DNA of 64,000 bases from Occallatibacter gabretensis. Lineage in GTDB: Bacteria; Acidobacteriota; Terriglobia; Terriglobales; Acidobacteriaceae. Below the pieces are notes generated by a model that saw nothing but the letters and a program-made list of their open reading frames with translations, made no database searches and was not told where the DNA came from. The translations under genes and the position numbers were made by a program. The stretch spans positions 1,246,114 through 1,310,113 of the forward strand of contig NZ_LAIJ01000009.1 in NCBI RefSeq assembly GCF_001449115.1, written 5' to 3'. Position 1 is the first letter of the stretch. Each line of letters starts with the position of its first letter. This document shows, one piece after another, positions 1 through 10,105 of the stretch.

Positions 1-591
1 TTGATCGGGCGTGTAATTTCCGTTCCACTGCCAAATGCTTAGTCTGGCACCAATTTAATCCGCGCGCTCTTTCATCCCTCGCAAACCCCAATGTCCATAC
101 AGTCCACCACATCGAACAACCTTGTTCAGAATCCCTTCTCCTACTGACATGGCCTACTACAGCGAACTCATTACGAGTATGTATTCTAGAGAACCTGCGA
201 ATACCCTTGCGGCATCCCAGCGCATGAAGCAACGTTTCGTCAATGGCAGGAGACCTCAGTGCGATTAACAACGCCGCGGAGCAGGCAGCCAGAACTAGGT
301 CTCGATTCTAAACTTCGAGAGCTCAAGGCTCGAATGGGTGTCGTTCATTGCTGATCCTTTATGGGCAACGGACACCAATCATCAGCGAGCGCGAATGCGG
401 CCCAGTAGTAAGCGGAATGCAATTCTGTGCTCGAAGCCAAATGCCGCTGCGCCGCTAACAGTGCCAGTTCCGGGGAGTGCGTCTATAGAGAGCCTGGTAA
501 AACTGGCGTATCCATTCCGACGTGGCCTGGTCGTCAACTGCTCATAGCGTATCCGAGGCTGGCGCGGTGAGCATTTGCTACAAGAGCCTGT
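1..591. other. Left edge without a recognisable gene
   Basis: The stretch before the kinase gene has only short overlapping open frames without family resemblance or a convincing ribosome-binding site. It lies downstream of the minus-strand kinase gene. I see no RNA gene, repeat or clear terminator in it. Confidence 0.5.
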
Positions 592-3357
592 TCAACTGCT
601 CAAGAGCTCAGTTCGTGATTCGATCTCGAGTAGCCTGCGTATACGAGGTTTCGTTGCTCCCGGCGGTAGAACTGGCAATAGAGCTAAACCTTCCTTGGCC
701 GCGGCGCGGGCTTTCTCTATCTGCCCTGCAGCATGATATGCCTGGGCCAGCGAAAGCAGCCACTTCGGTGTCTTGCGGTGGCTCAAGGCAACTCCACGCT
801 CTGCCCATTCGACGGCCAGGCGTGGATCCCGAAGCGAAGCAGGCTCGATCTTGAGGATCGCTTGGAGTGCGGAATCGAGAACCGCCTCAGAACCCGGATC
901 TTTCTCTACCAAATCCTTCAGGACAGCGAGACCTTTCCTGGACAGAGCCTCCGATTCACCCGGCAAATGCAAGACCTGCCGAAGTGATCCGATGCGCACC
1001 TGCGCTTGGGCCAGGCCCACCTTCCAATCTTCGTTGGCAGAGTTTTGTCTCAGCATTTGCTCCGAGACTGCCGCGAATTCTTCAAGGGATCGCTCTGCGG
1101 AGAGCAGGTTGCGGCGCCGGTCCTCCAGGGAGGAGTTCAATAAGGGATTCGCAGCATCCTCGTAACTGCGCGCAGTATCTTGCAGTGTTACGCCGATATC
1201 GTAGATGGCGCGTTGATCATTCGGATCCGCAGCTGCGATCTGACGATCAATCTGAAGAACTTCCTCGAAGAGGCGAATAGCCCGCGCATGCTCTCCCAAT
1301 TCTTCCAGGGCCATGGCTTTTTTGCGCTCGGTTATAGCGCGATTCCGCACTGTGATGAGACTCTTCCGATCGGCTTCGGGAACACTGTCGAAGTATTGCA
1401 ATGCAATCTCGATATCTTTGAGGGCCTGGGCAGGATCCGTATCGAGCTCCACACTTCCGATTTTCATTTGAAGTGTCCCGATGCCCCGCCGCGCCCTCAC
1501 ATTGCCCGGTTCCAGACGTAGCACACGATTCTCGAAGTCGATGCCCTTCCGGTACGCGGCAATCGCAGCGGGCAAGTCCACCAGGCCAGCCGACCCGCGC
1601 GCCCACAGTTGGTCGCCCAGCGTGTTGTAGGCCCGTGATACCGCGAGGAGCTGGGCGGGAGTGACATTGGGCAAAGCTGCCAGCCGGTCATACGTTGCAG
1701 CGGACGCCTTCATATAGGCGATGGCTTCCTGCGGCTTCTCTGTTACGTTCCAATACTCCACCTCACTGCGCGACTCCTGCGCGTTGGCCAGTGCTTCAAG
1801 AACATCTCGATCGTCGGGGTTGGAAGCTACCAATGGCTGAGCAATTGCAATAGCTTTATCCAGACTGGTCATCGCTCCCGCGCTATCGCCCAGGTTCTGA
1901 TCGTAGGTGTTGCCCTGGATATTTCCCAGCTGAGTATACGCATTCACCAGATCGAGTTCTGTAAGTCGGTCGCCACGTGCGTCCTTGGCCATGCGGTCGA
2001 GGTGCTCCAGTACGCGGGTAATCAGCAGTTTCTGCGCGCCGGTCGAACCGGGAAGCTGCTTGATTGCCTCATCCAGCTCCGACAACAAACTGTCACTCAA
2101 TTGGCGCAGGTCCGCGGAGCGCGCGTCGGATTTTCGCCGCTCCTCATTGGCGACCTTTGCCTGCCACAAGACCCCGGCAATGCCGGCTGCGAGGGTTGTA
2201 GCCAACAATATGGCGCTTGCAAGACCCAGCGTGTGCCGGCGGATGAACTTGGCTGCTCGGTAGCGAATGGTTCCCTGACGCGCAGCAACGGGCTTCCCCT
2301 CAAGATAAGCGTGCAAATCGGAGGCCAGTCGCTCGGCGGTGAGATAACGCTGCTGCGGTTCCTTTCGCAGAGCTTTCTGCAGAATTGCTTCAAGATCGGA
2401 GTCGAGCCGCTTGCCCGAGTCCAGCGCCTGAACCTTGCGAGGCGGCTCGTTGCAGATTACTCGTACCATTTCTTCCGTGGTGAACTCTTTCAATTCGTAC
2501 GGTAGTGCACCGGCGAGCAGAAGGTAGAGCAACACGCCGAGCGAGTACGTATCAGAGGCAGTGGTGATGGGGTTGCCAAGAACCTGCTCCGGGCTGGCGT
2601 ACTGCGGAGTAAAGGACATTAATCCCAGACGGGTGAACTCGTTTCCCTGCCCCACCAGAGATGGAGAGAGCAGCTTGGCCGTCCCAAAATCCAGCAGACG
2701 AGGAGTGCCATCTTCAACGATGAAAATATTGTCCGGCTTCAAGTCGCGGTGGACCACGAGGTTTTGGTGGGCAAACTGGACGGCCTCGCAAACCCGCAAG
2801 AACAATTCGAGCTGTTGCCGCGCGGAAAGGTGCTGCTCTTCACAGAAGCGATGGATGGGAACTCCATCCACATACTCCATGGCTAAATACAATTCCCCGT
2901 CCTGGGTTACTCCACCATCCACCAAGCGGGCGATATATGGATGCTGCAAGCCGGCCAGAATCTGGCGTTCCTGGCGAAATCTATCCCGGAAAACTTCGCT
3001 CGCAAGCGGCAGATCAATTAGTTTAATAGCGACTTTTAGCTCGAAATGCCCGTCGGCGCGATGCGCCAGGTACACCGCACCCATGCCGCCGCGCCCCAAT
3101 AGACGATCCAGCAGGTAGGGACCGGCTCGCTTCGATTCGGGTGCAAACTTCCGACCGGCTTCCGACTCCAACCGACACGATGCCGCTTCGTTTTCTTCTG
3201 CTTTGCAGGCTTCGAGCAGCGAATGGACTTCGGCTGCGAGAGACCGGTTCCCTTTGCATCGGGTCTTGATCAATTCATTCCGCGCCTCATCCGGCACCGC
3301 GCGAGCTTCATGGAAGATCGCCTCCGTGAGCAGCAAGTTTTCCGTCGTAGGTTCCAT
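592..3357 (-). CDS. Ser/Thr protein kinase with TPR-type C-terminus
   Basis: Transmembrane eukaryotic-like kinase, 921 residues, predicted to phosphorylate Ser/Thr on cytoplasmic partners. The kinase domain spans about residues 80-350: glycine-rich loop GRGGMG near 88, the AIK lysine at 112, HRDLKPDN at 203-210 and DFG at 223-225. A single membrane helix follows near 380-400 (ASAILLATTLAAGIAG). The remaining ~500 residues are helical TPR-like repeats that would lie outside the membrane as a sensor. It sits 67 bp downstream of an ECF sigma factor on the same strand, so the two are probably co-transcribed; ECF/kinase pairing is common in Acidobacteria, and the kinase may control the sigma factor. 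The substrate is unknown. Confidence 0.9.
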   Translation of the reverse strand: MEPTTENLLLTEAIFHEARAVPDEARNELIKTRCKGNRSLAAEVHSLLEACKAEENEAASCRLESEAGRKFAPESKRAGPYLLDRLLGRGGMGAVYLAHRADGHFELKVAIKLIDLPLASEVFRDRFRQERQILAGLQHPYIARLVDGGVTQDGELYLAMEYVDGVPIHRFCEEQHLSARQQLELFLRVCEAVQFAHQNLVVHRDLKPDNIFIVEDGTPRLLDFGTAKLLSPSLVGQGNEFTRLGLMSFTPQYASPEQVLGNPITTASDTYSLGVLLYLLLAGALPYELKEFTTEEMVRVICNEPPRKVQALDSGKRLDSDLEAILQKALRKEPQQRYLTAERLASDLHAYLEGKPVAARQGTIRYRAAKFIRRHTLGLASAILLATTLAAGIAGVLWQAKVANEERRKSDARSADLRQLSDSLLSELDEAIKQLPGSTGAQKLLITRVLEHLDRMAKDARGDRLTELDLVNAYTQLGNIQGNTYDQNLGDSAGAMTSLDKAIAIAQPLVASNPDDRDVLEALANAQESRSEVEYWNVTEKPQEAIAYMKASAATYDRLAALPNVTPAQLLAVSRAYNTLGDQLWARGSAGLVDLPAAIAAYRKGIDFENRVLRLEPGNVRARRGIGTLQMKIGSVELDTDPAQALKDIEIALQYFDSVPEADRKSLITVRNRAITERKKAMALEELGEHARAIRLFEEVLQIDRQIAAADPNDQRAIYDIGVTLQDTARSYEDAANPLLNSSLEDRRRNLLSAERSLEEFAAVSEQMLRQNSANEDWKVGLAQAQVRIGSLRQVLHLPGESEALSRKGLAVLKDLVEKDPGSEAVLDSALQAILKIEPASLRDPRLAVEWAERGVALSHRKTPKWLLSLAQAYHAAGQIEKARAAAKEGLALLPVLPPGATKPRIRRLLEIESRTELLSS

Positions 3358-3424
3358 CTAACGACTACTCCGTCTGTGGTGTTTATCACTTACCTCAGTA
3401 TGCGAGAAACGAAGCAAAACTGAA

Positions 3425-4015
3425 TCACTGTCCTACTGCTTTCTCGATGACGCAAGGACGGATACGCCGATACAGCCAGGATTTGATGAATTTCAGTTCG
3501 CGATCGACGGTGGCCTTGGATATCTTCATCAGGGATGCGGTCTCCTCAGCTGTGCAACCGAGAAAGTAGCGCAATTCGACGAGTTGAACCTTGCCGGGAT
3601 CGAGCGCGCACAGCTCGTCCAACGCGCGATTCAGGTCCAGTAATTCCGGACTATCGATGTTGACCCACGAAAGATCGTCGCTAAGTGGTACACGTTCCTG
3701 GCCGCCGCCCCGTATCTGTGTCTGGCTCTCGCGCGCGTGATCGATCAACATCCTGCGCATCACTTTAGCCGCAAAGGTGTAGAAGTGGCAGCGATCTTCG
3801 CCGACCGCCTTTTTCTGTTGCAGCAGACGCAGGTAAAGTTCGTGGACTAAAGCCGTGGCCTGGAGAACGTCGGGATTTCGTTCTCTGCGAATGTAGGCTG
3901 CGGCTACCTCACGCAGGTGAGGGTAGACCAACGGCATCAGCTGCTCGAAGGCGAGGAGATCCCCCTCTTTCCACTTTGCCAGAAGCAAAGTGATCTCTCC
4001 AGTGGATGGGACCAT
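3425..4015 (-). CDS. ECF-family RNA polymerase sigma factor (TIGR02999 type)
   Basis: A 196-residue ECF sigma factor. Region 2 is seen in the segment with HFYTFAAKVMRRMLIDHAR, and region 4 in the C-terminal helix-turn-helix (FLGCTAEETASLMKISKATV, then RELKFIKSWLYRRI). The length and the acidobacterial-type region 2 match the TIGR02999 subgroup. It directs RNA polymerase to a small regulon. No anti-sigma factor gene is adjacent; the downstream Ser/Thr kinase, probably in the same transcript, is the likely partner in control. The start is the ATG at 4015. Confidence 0.9.
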   Translation of the reverse strand: MVPSTGEITLLLAKWKEGDLLAFEQLMPLVYPHLREVAAAYIRRERNPDVLQATALVHELYLRLLQQKKAVGEDRCHFYTFAAKVMRRMLIDHARESQTQIRGGGQERVPLSDDLSWVNIDSPELLDLNRALDELCALDPGKVQLVELRYFLGCTAEETASLMKISKATVDRELKFIKSWLYRRIRPCVIEKAVGQ

Positions 4016-4498
4016 GACTATCTCCGTCCTTGGGGGAACCTGAAGCGCAGTCTATCACCCTTCACAGTGTTCGCACGGCAGATTTGCTTGCTTTCGCCTT
4101 GAAGCGCTCACTTCGAAAATTGTTGAGGCACTTTTTGTCCAATTCTCGCTGTCTTAGTGAACCCGACCACACAGAGATCTTCCCCCGAGGAGCGTCACTG
4201 AAATGAAACACCCTGGAAGAGTACCGACGATCATTGCATTCACCCCTGTCGGGATTGGCGCACGTTCGGCTACCGCACAAGAAAGCGTGCTGTTCGGCGA
4301 TTTGGCGGCCGAGATTCCCTCGATCCCGGATGATGTGAGGCATTCTGCGCGATTTCCACGCATACTTTGTGCCGGTGATTCAGTTCTGGCTCGCCCTAAG
4401 CATGAAAGATCTGATTTCGAGCAGTTGGCATGGCCCCCTACAGATGCTGCCCTTTGGCTTGAAATTCCAACCGCGTAATTCCAAATGAGGTTTTGAGA
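4016..4498. other. Divergent intergenic region between sigma factor and S53 gene
   Basis: This region should hold the promoters of the minus-strand sigma/kinase pair and the plus-strand S53 gene. A 91-codon open frame at 4203-4478 has no family resemblance, a poor ribosome-binding site and dense antisense open frames, so I do not call it. I could not identify a confident -35/-10 pair. Confidence 0.4.
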
Positions 4499-7400
4499 AT
4501 GCTACCTGATCTGATCAAACTGCGTGTTTCTTTTGCCCCGCATATTGCGGTACCCCTTGTTGTTCTAGTCGGACTGCTGGCGGGTGCCGGGCCGTTGGTG
4601 CGCGCGCAAAAATCTGAAGTGCGGAGCGTGGCTCCGGTGCGCCTGATTCACCCTATTGACGAGTTTGACCTGGTACCGCTGGAAGACCACGTGCGCCGGG
4701 GCCTGACCCCTGATCGCGATCTGGGGCCGGTGGAAGACTCAATGCAGCTGCATCTCTACATGGTGCTGCAGCGCACACCAGAGCAGCAGGCAGATTTGGA
4801 CTACCTGATTGCCCGACAGCAGGAGCGGACTGCGCCTGAGTACCACAGGTGGCTGACGTCGGAGCAATTTGGGGCGCGGTTTGGGGTGCATCTGGACGAT
4901 ATTGCAACGCTGTCAAACTGGCTGCGATCGCATGGGCTGGAGGTCCGCAATGTGTTGAACAACGCCAGCATCATCGACTTTGCGGCGACCGCGGGCCAGA
5001 TCCGGGAAGCGTTCCACACGGAGATACACTACTTCAATATTGCCGGGGGCAAGTATGCGGCTAATGTAGCGGACCCGCAGATTCCTGCTGCCCTGGCGCC
5101 GGTGGTAGCGGGTATCCACGGGATGGTGAAGATCCCGGCGCCAATGAACCACACGCCGATTGCCCAGACGACCTACGACAATAATACGCGCAGCTGGCAT
5201 CGTGTGAATCCGGCCACGACAGGCCAGGCCAAGCCCGATAAAGTCAAAGCGGATTGGGATCCGGGACCCGGCAGCACCGGTCGGCCGGTGTCTCCGCATG
5301 ACCTGTACACGATCTACGACATCAACCCGGTTTTCACCGAGGGCGACCTGGGGCAGACTGCGACTGTTGCGGTGGCAGAACAGAGCGACATGGCGTACGG
5401 CACGGTGAACAGCACGACGCACGCTGCCACTGGCGGCGACGTTGTCACATTTCGTAAGTTGTTCGGCGTGCCAGGTACGCTGAACATGCACGTCTATCAC
5501 GGATATGGCAAGACGACCTGCACCGATCCTGGAGTCACTACGAGTGACGAAGCTCAAGCTACGATTGACGCCGAGTGGGCAAACGCAACCGCGCCTTCGG
5601 CAAACCTGGTCTTCATGTCGTGCGACGACAGTACCGATGTAGGAGCCCTGAGTTCCTTGTTAGCCGTCGTCGACAACAACCTTGCCGATGTAGTGAGCTT
5701 GAGTTACAACATCAGTGAGCTTAGCGCAACATCGTCGGTCTACGTCTTTCTGGACACGGTGGAGGCACAAGCGGCAGCCCAGGGCCAGTCGATTTTGGTT
5801 GCAGCGGGCAACGGGGGTTCGGACGAGAAGGACTCAGGCACCACAACAGTGGCGACCAGCGGAATCAATGTCAGCGCCTATTCCAGTCCGCTGGTGACAG
5901 TTGTGGGCGCTACCGACTTTCAGGACTTCTTCGATGATGAGGTTTTTGGCGGCACTCACACCCTGTCGAACTACTGGTCCACGACAAACACCGAGTACTA
6001 TACGGATGCCCTCAGCTACGTTCCGGAGTCTGCGTGGAACGATAGCTGCGCCAGCAGCCTGAACGCGCTATACGAACCTTATGAGTCGGAAGGCAAGCTT
6101 TACGCGCCCACCCGATGGTGCGCACTTCATGGAACTGGAGACAACGGGACGGTGCTTGGCGGCGGGGGTGGAATCAGTACCCACTACGCCGTGCCGGCCT
6201 GGCAAGCGGGGATCTCCGGCTACTCGAGCGACTTCCGCTCCTCGCCGGATATTTCAAGCTTCGGCTCCGACGGTCGGATCTACAACCGTGAACTGCTGGT
6301 CTGCGACTCAGCTATTGCAACCGCCGTATGTACCAGCACCTCGACTTTCGGCGCCGGCGGCGGTACCAATTGGGTAGCCCCCTATTTGGCTGGCGTTGCC
6401 GGGCTTCTGGTTACCCACAGCGGGTCCCGCCAGGGGCTACTGAATCCGACTCTTTACGCTTTGGCCAAGGCTCAGTACACCAGTTCTCCCACGTCGTGCT
6501 ATGCGAACGGTCAGGCAGAGAACGATGAACAAACCGCAGGTCTGCCGGCCGCAAGCTGCATCTTTAATGATGTAACCACGGGCGGCAACGATGTGCCCTG
6601 CTCAGCAGGCTCAACGGGCTGCGTGTTATTCGCTACCGGCGAGCCTTACGGGCTCTTATCTGTGGACGATACAGCACCAGTAATTCCGAATGCGTATGCG
6701 TCCGCGCCTGGATACGACCAGGCGACGGGCATTGGCAGTTTGAATGTCACGAACCTGATTACCAATTGGGATACGGCGTTTAAAAGTGCAACAACTTTGA
6801 CGGCATCTTCGAGTGATATCACTTCGAGTGAGAACACAACTTTGAAGGCAACGGTGACCGGTGCGGGTGGGACCGGCTATGTCGATAGTTCTCCTGTGGC
6901 AACCGGAACGGTGGGCTTCAAAGCGGGCACAAAGGCTCTGGGCAGCTGCACGCTGAGCGGAGGAAGCTGCACGCTTGTAGTCGATGGGACGTCACTTGTT
7001 TCCGGTGCGAATTCAATCACGGCAACGTTCGCGGCAAGCCCGCAATATCCATCTTCAACATCGAGCGTTTTGACAATAACGGTAACGGAAGGATCCACAG
7101 CGACGCCTACCTTCACTCCGGCTGCAGGAACATACACGGCCAAGCAATCGGTGACCATCGCCGACGCCACAACCGACGCAACCATCTACTACACCACTAA
7201 CGGTACTGCGCCAACCACAGCATCCACCAAATACACCGGCGCTATCTCCGTCTCTGCAACCGAAACTCTGGAAGCCATCGCTGTTGCCACCGGATACACC
7301 AACAGTGCGGTCGCTTCCGCCAAGTACACCATCGAAACCCCTGCCGCAACGCCCGTCTTCTCCGTAGCGGCAGGAACTTACGCTGCCAAGCAATCGGTCA

Positions 7401-8152
7401 CCATCACGGATACCACCTCAGGCGCAACCATCTACTACACCACTAACGGTACTGCGCCAACAACAGCCTCGACCAAATACACCGGAGCCATCTCCGTCTC
7501 TGCAACCGAGACTCTGGAAGCCATCGCTGTTGCCACTGGATACACCAACAGTGCCGTAGCTTCAGCCAAGTACACCATCGAAACCCCTGCTGCAACGCCC
7601 GTCTTCTCTGTAGCTGCAGGAACCTACGCCACCAAGCAATCGGTCACCATCACGGATGCCACCTCAGGCGCAACCATCTACTACACCACCAACGGGACCA
7701 CCCCAACCACAGCCTCAACCAAGTACACCGGCGTTATCAGCGTTGCTGCAACGGAGACTCTGGAAGCCATCGCCGTTGCTACCGGCTACACCAACAGTGC
7801 CGTGGCTTCAGCCAAGTACACCATCGAAACCCCTGCCGCGACGCCCATCTTCTCCATAGCGGCAGGAACCTACGCCGCCAAGCAATCGGTCACCATCACG
7901 GATGCCACTTCAGGCGCAACCATCTACTACACCACTAACGGTACTGCGCCAACAACAGCTTCCACCAAGTACACCGGAGCCATCAGCGTCGCCGCCACAG
8001 AGACCATCGAGGCCATAGCGGTCGCGGCAGGTTACACCAACAGCGCCGTAGCCTCGGCCAAGTACACCCTGGACCTGGCCACCGCGACGCCTACCTTCAC
8101 ACCGCCTGCCGGAACCCGTTCGCACGGTGGTGCGGTAGGGGTCGGCAGGTGA
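4499..8152 (+). CDS. Secreted S53 (sedolisin/kumamolisin) family protein, catalytic residues replaced
   Basis: About 1217 residues. The ATG at 4499 is preferred because AGG lies 8 nt upstream; a TTG at 4493 is too close. A signal peptide (about residues 15-38) is followed by a pro-kumamolisin activation domain (~60-200) and an S53 catalytic-type domain (~255-720). Then come an Ig-like bacterial domain and four CHB_HEX_C-like repeats of 82 residues. The family's catalytic SGTSxxAP serine motif reads GGTNWVAP here (Asn at about 624), and the glutamate of the ExxxD pair reads as Gln in QATID (about 353). It is therefore probably an inactive adhesive or binding protein. The last repeat breaks off and ends in an unrelated tail. 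Confidence 0.85.
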   Translation: MLPDLIKLRVSFAPHIAVPLVVLVGLLAGAGPLVRAQKSEVRSVAPVRLIHPIDEFDLVPLEDHVRRGLTPDRDLGPVEDSMQLHLYMVLQRTPEQQADLDYLIARQQERTAPEYHRWLTSEQFGARFGVHLDDIATLSNWLRSHGLEVRNVLNNASIIDFAATAGQIREAFHTEIHYFNIAGGKYAANVADPQIPAALAPVVAGIHGMVKIPAPMNHTPIAQTTYDNNTRSWHRVNPATTGQAKPDKVKADWDPGPGSTGRPVSPHDLYTIYDINPVFTEGDLGQTATVAVAEQSDMAYGTVNSTTHAATGGDVVTFRKLFGVPGTLNMHVYHGYGKTTCTDPGVTTSDEAQATIDAEWANATAPSANLVFMSCDDSTDVGALSSLLAVVDNNLADVVSLSYNISELSATSSVYVFLDTVEAQAAAQGQSILVAAGNGGSDEKDSGTTTVATSGINVSAYSSPLVTVVGATDFQDFFDDEVFGGTHTLSNYWSTTNTEYYTDALSYVPESAWNDSCASSLNALYEPYESEGKLYAPTRWCALHGTGDNGTVLGGGGGISTHYAVPAWQAGISGYSSDFRSSPDISSFGSDGRIYNRELLVCDSAIATAVCTSTSTFGAGGGTNWVAPYLAGVAGLLVTHSGSRQGLLNPTLYALAKAQYTSSPTSCYANGQAENDEQTAGLPAASCIFNDVTTGGNDVPCSAGSTGCVLFATGEPYGLLSVDDTAPVIPNAYASAPGYDQATGIGSLNVTNLITNWDTAFKSATTLTASSSDITSSENTTLKATVTGAGGTGYVDSSPVATGTVGFKAGTKALGSCTLSGGSCTLVVDGTSLVSGANSITATFAASPQYPSSTSSVLTITVTEGSTATPTFTPAAGTYTAKQSVTIADATTDATIYYTTNGTAPTTASTKYTGAISVSATETLEAIAVATGYTNSAVASAKYTIETPAATPVFSVAAGTYAAKQSVTITDTTSGATIYYTTNGTAPTTASTKYTGAISVSATETLEAIAVATGYTNSAVASAKYTIETPAATPVFSVAAGTYATKQSVTITDATSGATIYYTTNGTTPTTASTKYTGVISVAATETLEAIAVATGYTNSAVASAKYTIETPAATPIFSIAAGTYAAKQSVTITDATSGATIYYTTNGTAPTTASTKYTGAISVAATETIEAIAVAAGYTNSAVASAKYTLDLATATPTFTPPAGTRSHGGAVGVGR
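7103..8115 (+). repeat. 246-bp in-frame tandem repeats, four complete copies and one broken copy
   Basis: Copies start at 7103, 7349, 7595 and 7841, exactly 246 bp (82 codons) apart, and a fifth starts at 8087. Each encodes a CHB_HEX_C-like unit with the core ATIYYTTNGTxPTTASTKYTG. The nucleotide identity is very high, which points to recent duplication. The fifth copy diverges after about 28 bases, and the reading frame ends 60 bases later. Confidence 0.9.
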
Positions 8153-8229
8153 CTGTTGTTCTCGTAGATCGAGAAGAAAGTCTCGGTTGATTTGTATCGA
8201 CAACCAGTTCCATGTGACAGGAGGCCCTG

Positions 8230-9741
8230 ATGTCGAGGTCTAGAACGTCTATCATTCTGTGCGTAATTGCTGTTTTCGCCGAGTGTCTAATTCTGCCGCA
8301 AACTTCGACCGCGCAGACTGCCTCGCCTCAAGTCTCGGACGCCCGCACCGCGTGTGCCGCCGACATACAGAAGCTTTGTGCCGGCGTGTCTCCAGGCGGT
8401 GGGCGAATCCTTGCTTGCCTTAAACAGCACAAAGATCAAGTTTCGAACGGCTGTAAACAGGCCATTCTTAGTGCCATGGGGAAGTCCGGCGACAGTGCGA
8501 GCTCCACCGCAAATCCCGCTCCCGCAGCGGCCAGCCCTGCTCCGCTTGCGTCTCCGGCTGGGTATGGCGACAACACCGGTTCTGCGCCAACCGCCCCATC
8601 CGGTTCGCAAGGCAAATCTGATTTGCCAAGTAAACAGAGCAGCGGCTCTTCTTCAACTCCTTCAGCCAACCCCGGAGAACATTACTTCGTAATGAAGAAG
8701 GTCCAGATCATCGACCAGGGCCTGGGCAAGGGAATGCCCGCCTATGACCTCATGATCCCGAAAGACTGGCAATTCAAGGGCGCGGTGAATGTCGGCGCGG
8801 CCGAAAGCGGATGCTTTGGAGACTGGTTCTCCGTTGTTGCCACCGCCAACAACGTGGACAACTCCATGGCTCTGCAGATTCTTCCCCCGTCCACCTGGCA
8901 GTACACCGACGACCCGGGCGGCCAGCAGCAGATGCAGGCGCAAAACCAAAGCGACATGAGGTACGGCATGAAGGCCTGTCCGGTCCGCGCGTCGGTCCGT
9001 GCACAGGATTTTCTTCGTCAGGACATGGCGAAGAAATGTACGGGTTGCACCGTCATCTCCGTCGAGCCCTTTCCGGAACTTGCGGAGATGGTCCGCCACC
9101 AGCTCGGGCTGCCCCCTGCGGCTGCCGGAGCCAACACCGGCAACACCCGCGTTGACGCCGCCCGCATGCGCATCGCTTTCAACAACGCTCAAGGGCAATC
9201 CTCCGAGGCATGGGTCACAGCAGCCATCGTTGTGCACGTCATGCCCGGCCGCGGACGCGGCGCGGCTTATGATTGGCACGCCGTCGATGTCATGACCTTC
9301 GGCACTCCCAAAGGCCAGCTCGACGCCAATGAAAAACTCTTCAAGCTGATCGTCAGCACCATTCATCCCGAATTGGAGTGGCAGAAAATGAGCAATGGCA
9401 CAATTGCCTCCCTTTACCAGATGAAGGCAAAGCAGGTTGCCATCCAGCAGCAGGCCATCTCCCAGTTCCGGCAACATGCCGCCGACGTCATCAACGGAAT
9501 CACTGCAAATCAGATCAAGGGCGCCAACCAGGCCAGCTTTGGCCAGGACCAGCTCGTCCGCGGCGTGCAGACTTTCCGCGATTCGGCGACCGGCAGAACG
9601 TACGAACTCAGCAACCAGTACGACCGCGCGTGGCTCAATGGCGCCAATGAGTATGTCATGAGCGACAACCCGAACTTCAATCCGAACGGCAATCTCAACG
9701 GCAACTGGAATCAGTTGGAGGTGGTGCGACCTCAACCTTAA
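8230..9741 (+). CDS. Secreted protein with N-terminal GLG1-like cysteine-rich domain
   Basis: A 503-residue protein with a signal peptide (about 1-29, cleavage after STAQ). Residues ~37-80 contain CAADIQKLCAGVSPGGGRI followed by ACLKQH and a fourth cysteine, the pattern of the cysteine-rich GLG1/FGFR repeat (PF00839). A Pro/Ser/Ala-rich linker (~85-150) leads to a ~350-residue C-terminal region that I do not recognise. An AGGAGG box 6 nt upstream supports the ATG at 8230. It probably works in the periplasm or outside the cell; its function is unknown. Confidence 0.75.
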   Translation: MSRSRTSIILCVIAVFAECLILPQTSTAQTASPQVSDARTACAADIQKLCAGVSPGGGRILACLKQHKDQVSNGCKQAILSAMGKSGDSASSTANPAPAAASPAPLASPAGYGDNTGSAPTAPSGSQGKSDLPSKQSSGSSSTPSANPGEHYFVMKKVQIIDQGLGKGMPAYDLMIPKDWQFKGAVNVGAAESGCFGDWFSVVATANNVDNSMALQILPPSTWQYTDDPGGQQQMQAQNQSDMRYGMKACPVRASVRAQDFLRQDMAKKCTGCTVISVEPFPELAEMVRHQLGLPPAAAGANTGNTRVDAARMRIAFNNAQGQSSEAWVTAAIVVHVMPGRGRGAAYDWHAVDVMTFGTPKGQLDANEKLFKLIVSTIHPELEWQKMSNGTIASLYQMKAKQVAIQQQAISQFRQHAADVINGITANQIKGANQASFGQDQLVRGVQTFRDSATGRTYELSNQYDRAWLNGANEYVMSDNPNFNPNGNLNGNWNQLEVVRPQP

Positions 9742-10105
9742 GCGACTCTGACTGAGCTTGGCCGCGCAAAACGTATTTTGAGGAAACGGCGCCAGTGTTT
9801 GCTTTCCATGCGAGGCAGTTCTTGAGGCAGACCTCAAACAGCGGATGCCTTCTCGGCGCACAGCTTCGACTGCCTTCGGGGCGAGAAGATGCACGAACTG
9901 TTGGAAGCATGTGGAGCTGTTTGGTGTCCACATCTGGTTGGATTAAAGAAATCATCAATGCATTCTCCGCTTCAAGACGAGGCAACCCAAATGCCGGCGT
10001 GGCAAGCGGAAAGCTATTTAGTGTGGAGGCAAGAACGCTCAGTCTCGCCTGCTTTCGACTTCATATACCGGCAAATAAAGAGGACTTTGTTGGGCTTAAT
10101 GCAAC
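9742..10105. other. Convergent intergenic region
   Basis: This lies between the ends of two convergent genes. No gene, RNA or strong terminator hairpin was recognised; the short open frames overlap one another and have no family resemblance. Confidence 0.4.

Noticed and set aside
4203..4478. A 91-codon frame before the S53 gene
   Set aside because: No ribosome-binding site, no family resemblance and an unlikely composition; treated as intergenic.
8662..9933. A 423-codon minus-strand open frame opposite the GLG1-like gene
   Set aside because: It is antisense to a plus-strand gene that has a signal peptide and a strong ribosome-binding site; the frame has no family features and reflects high G+C codon bias.
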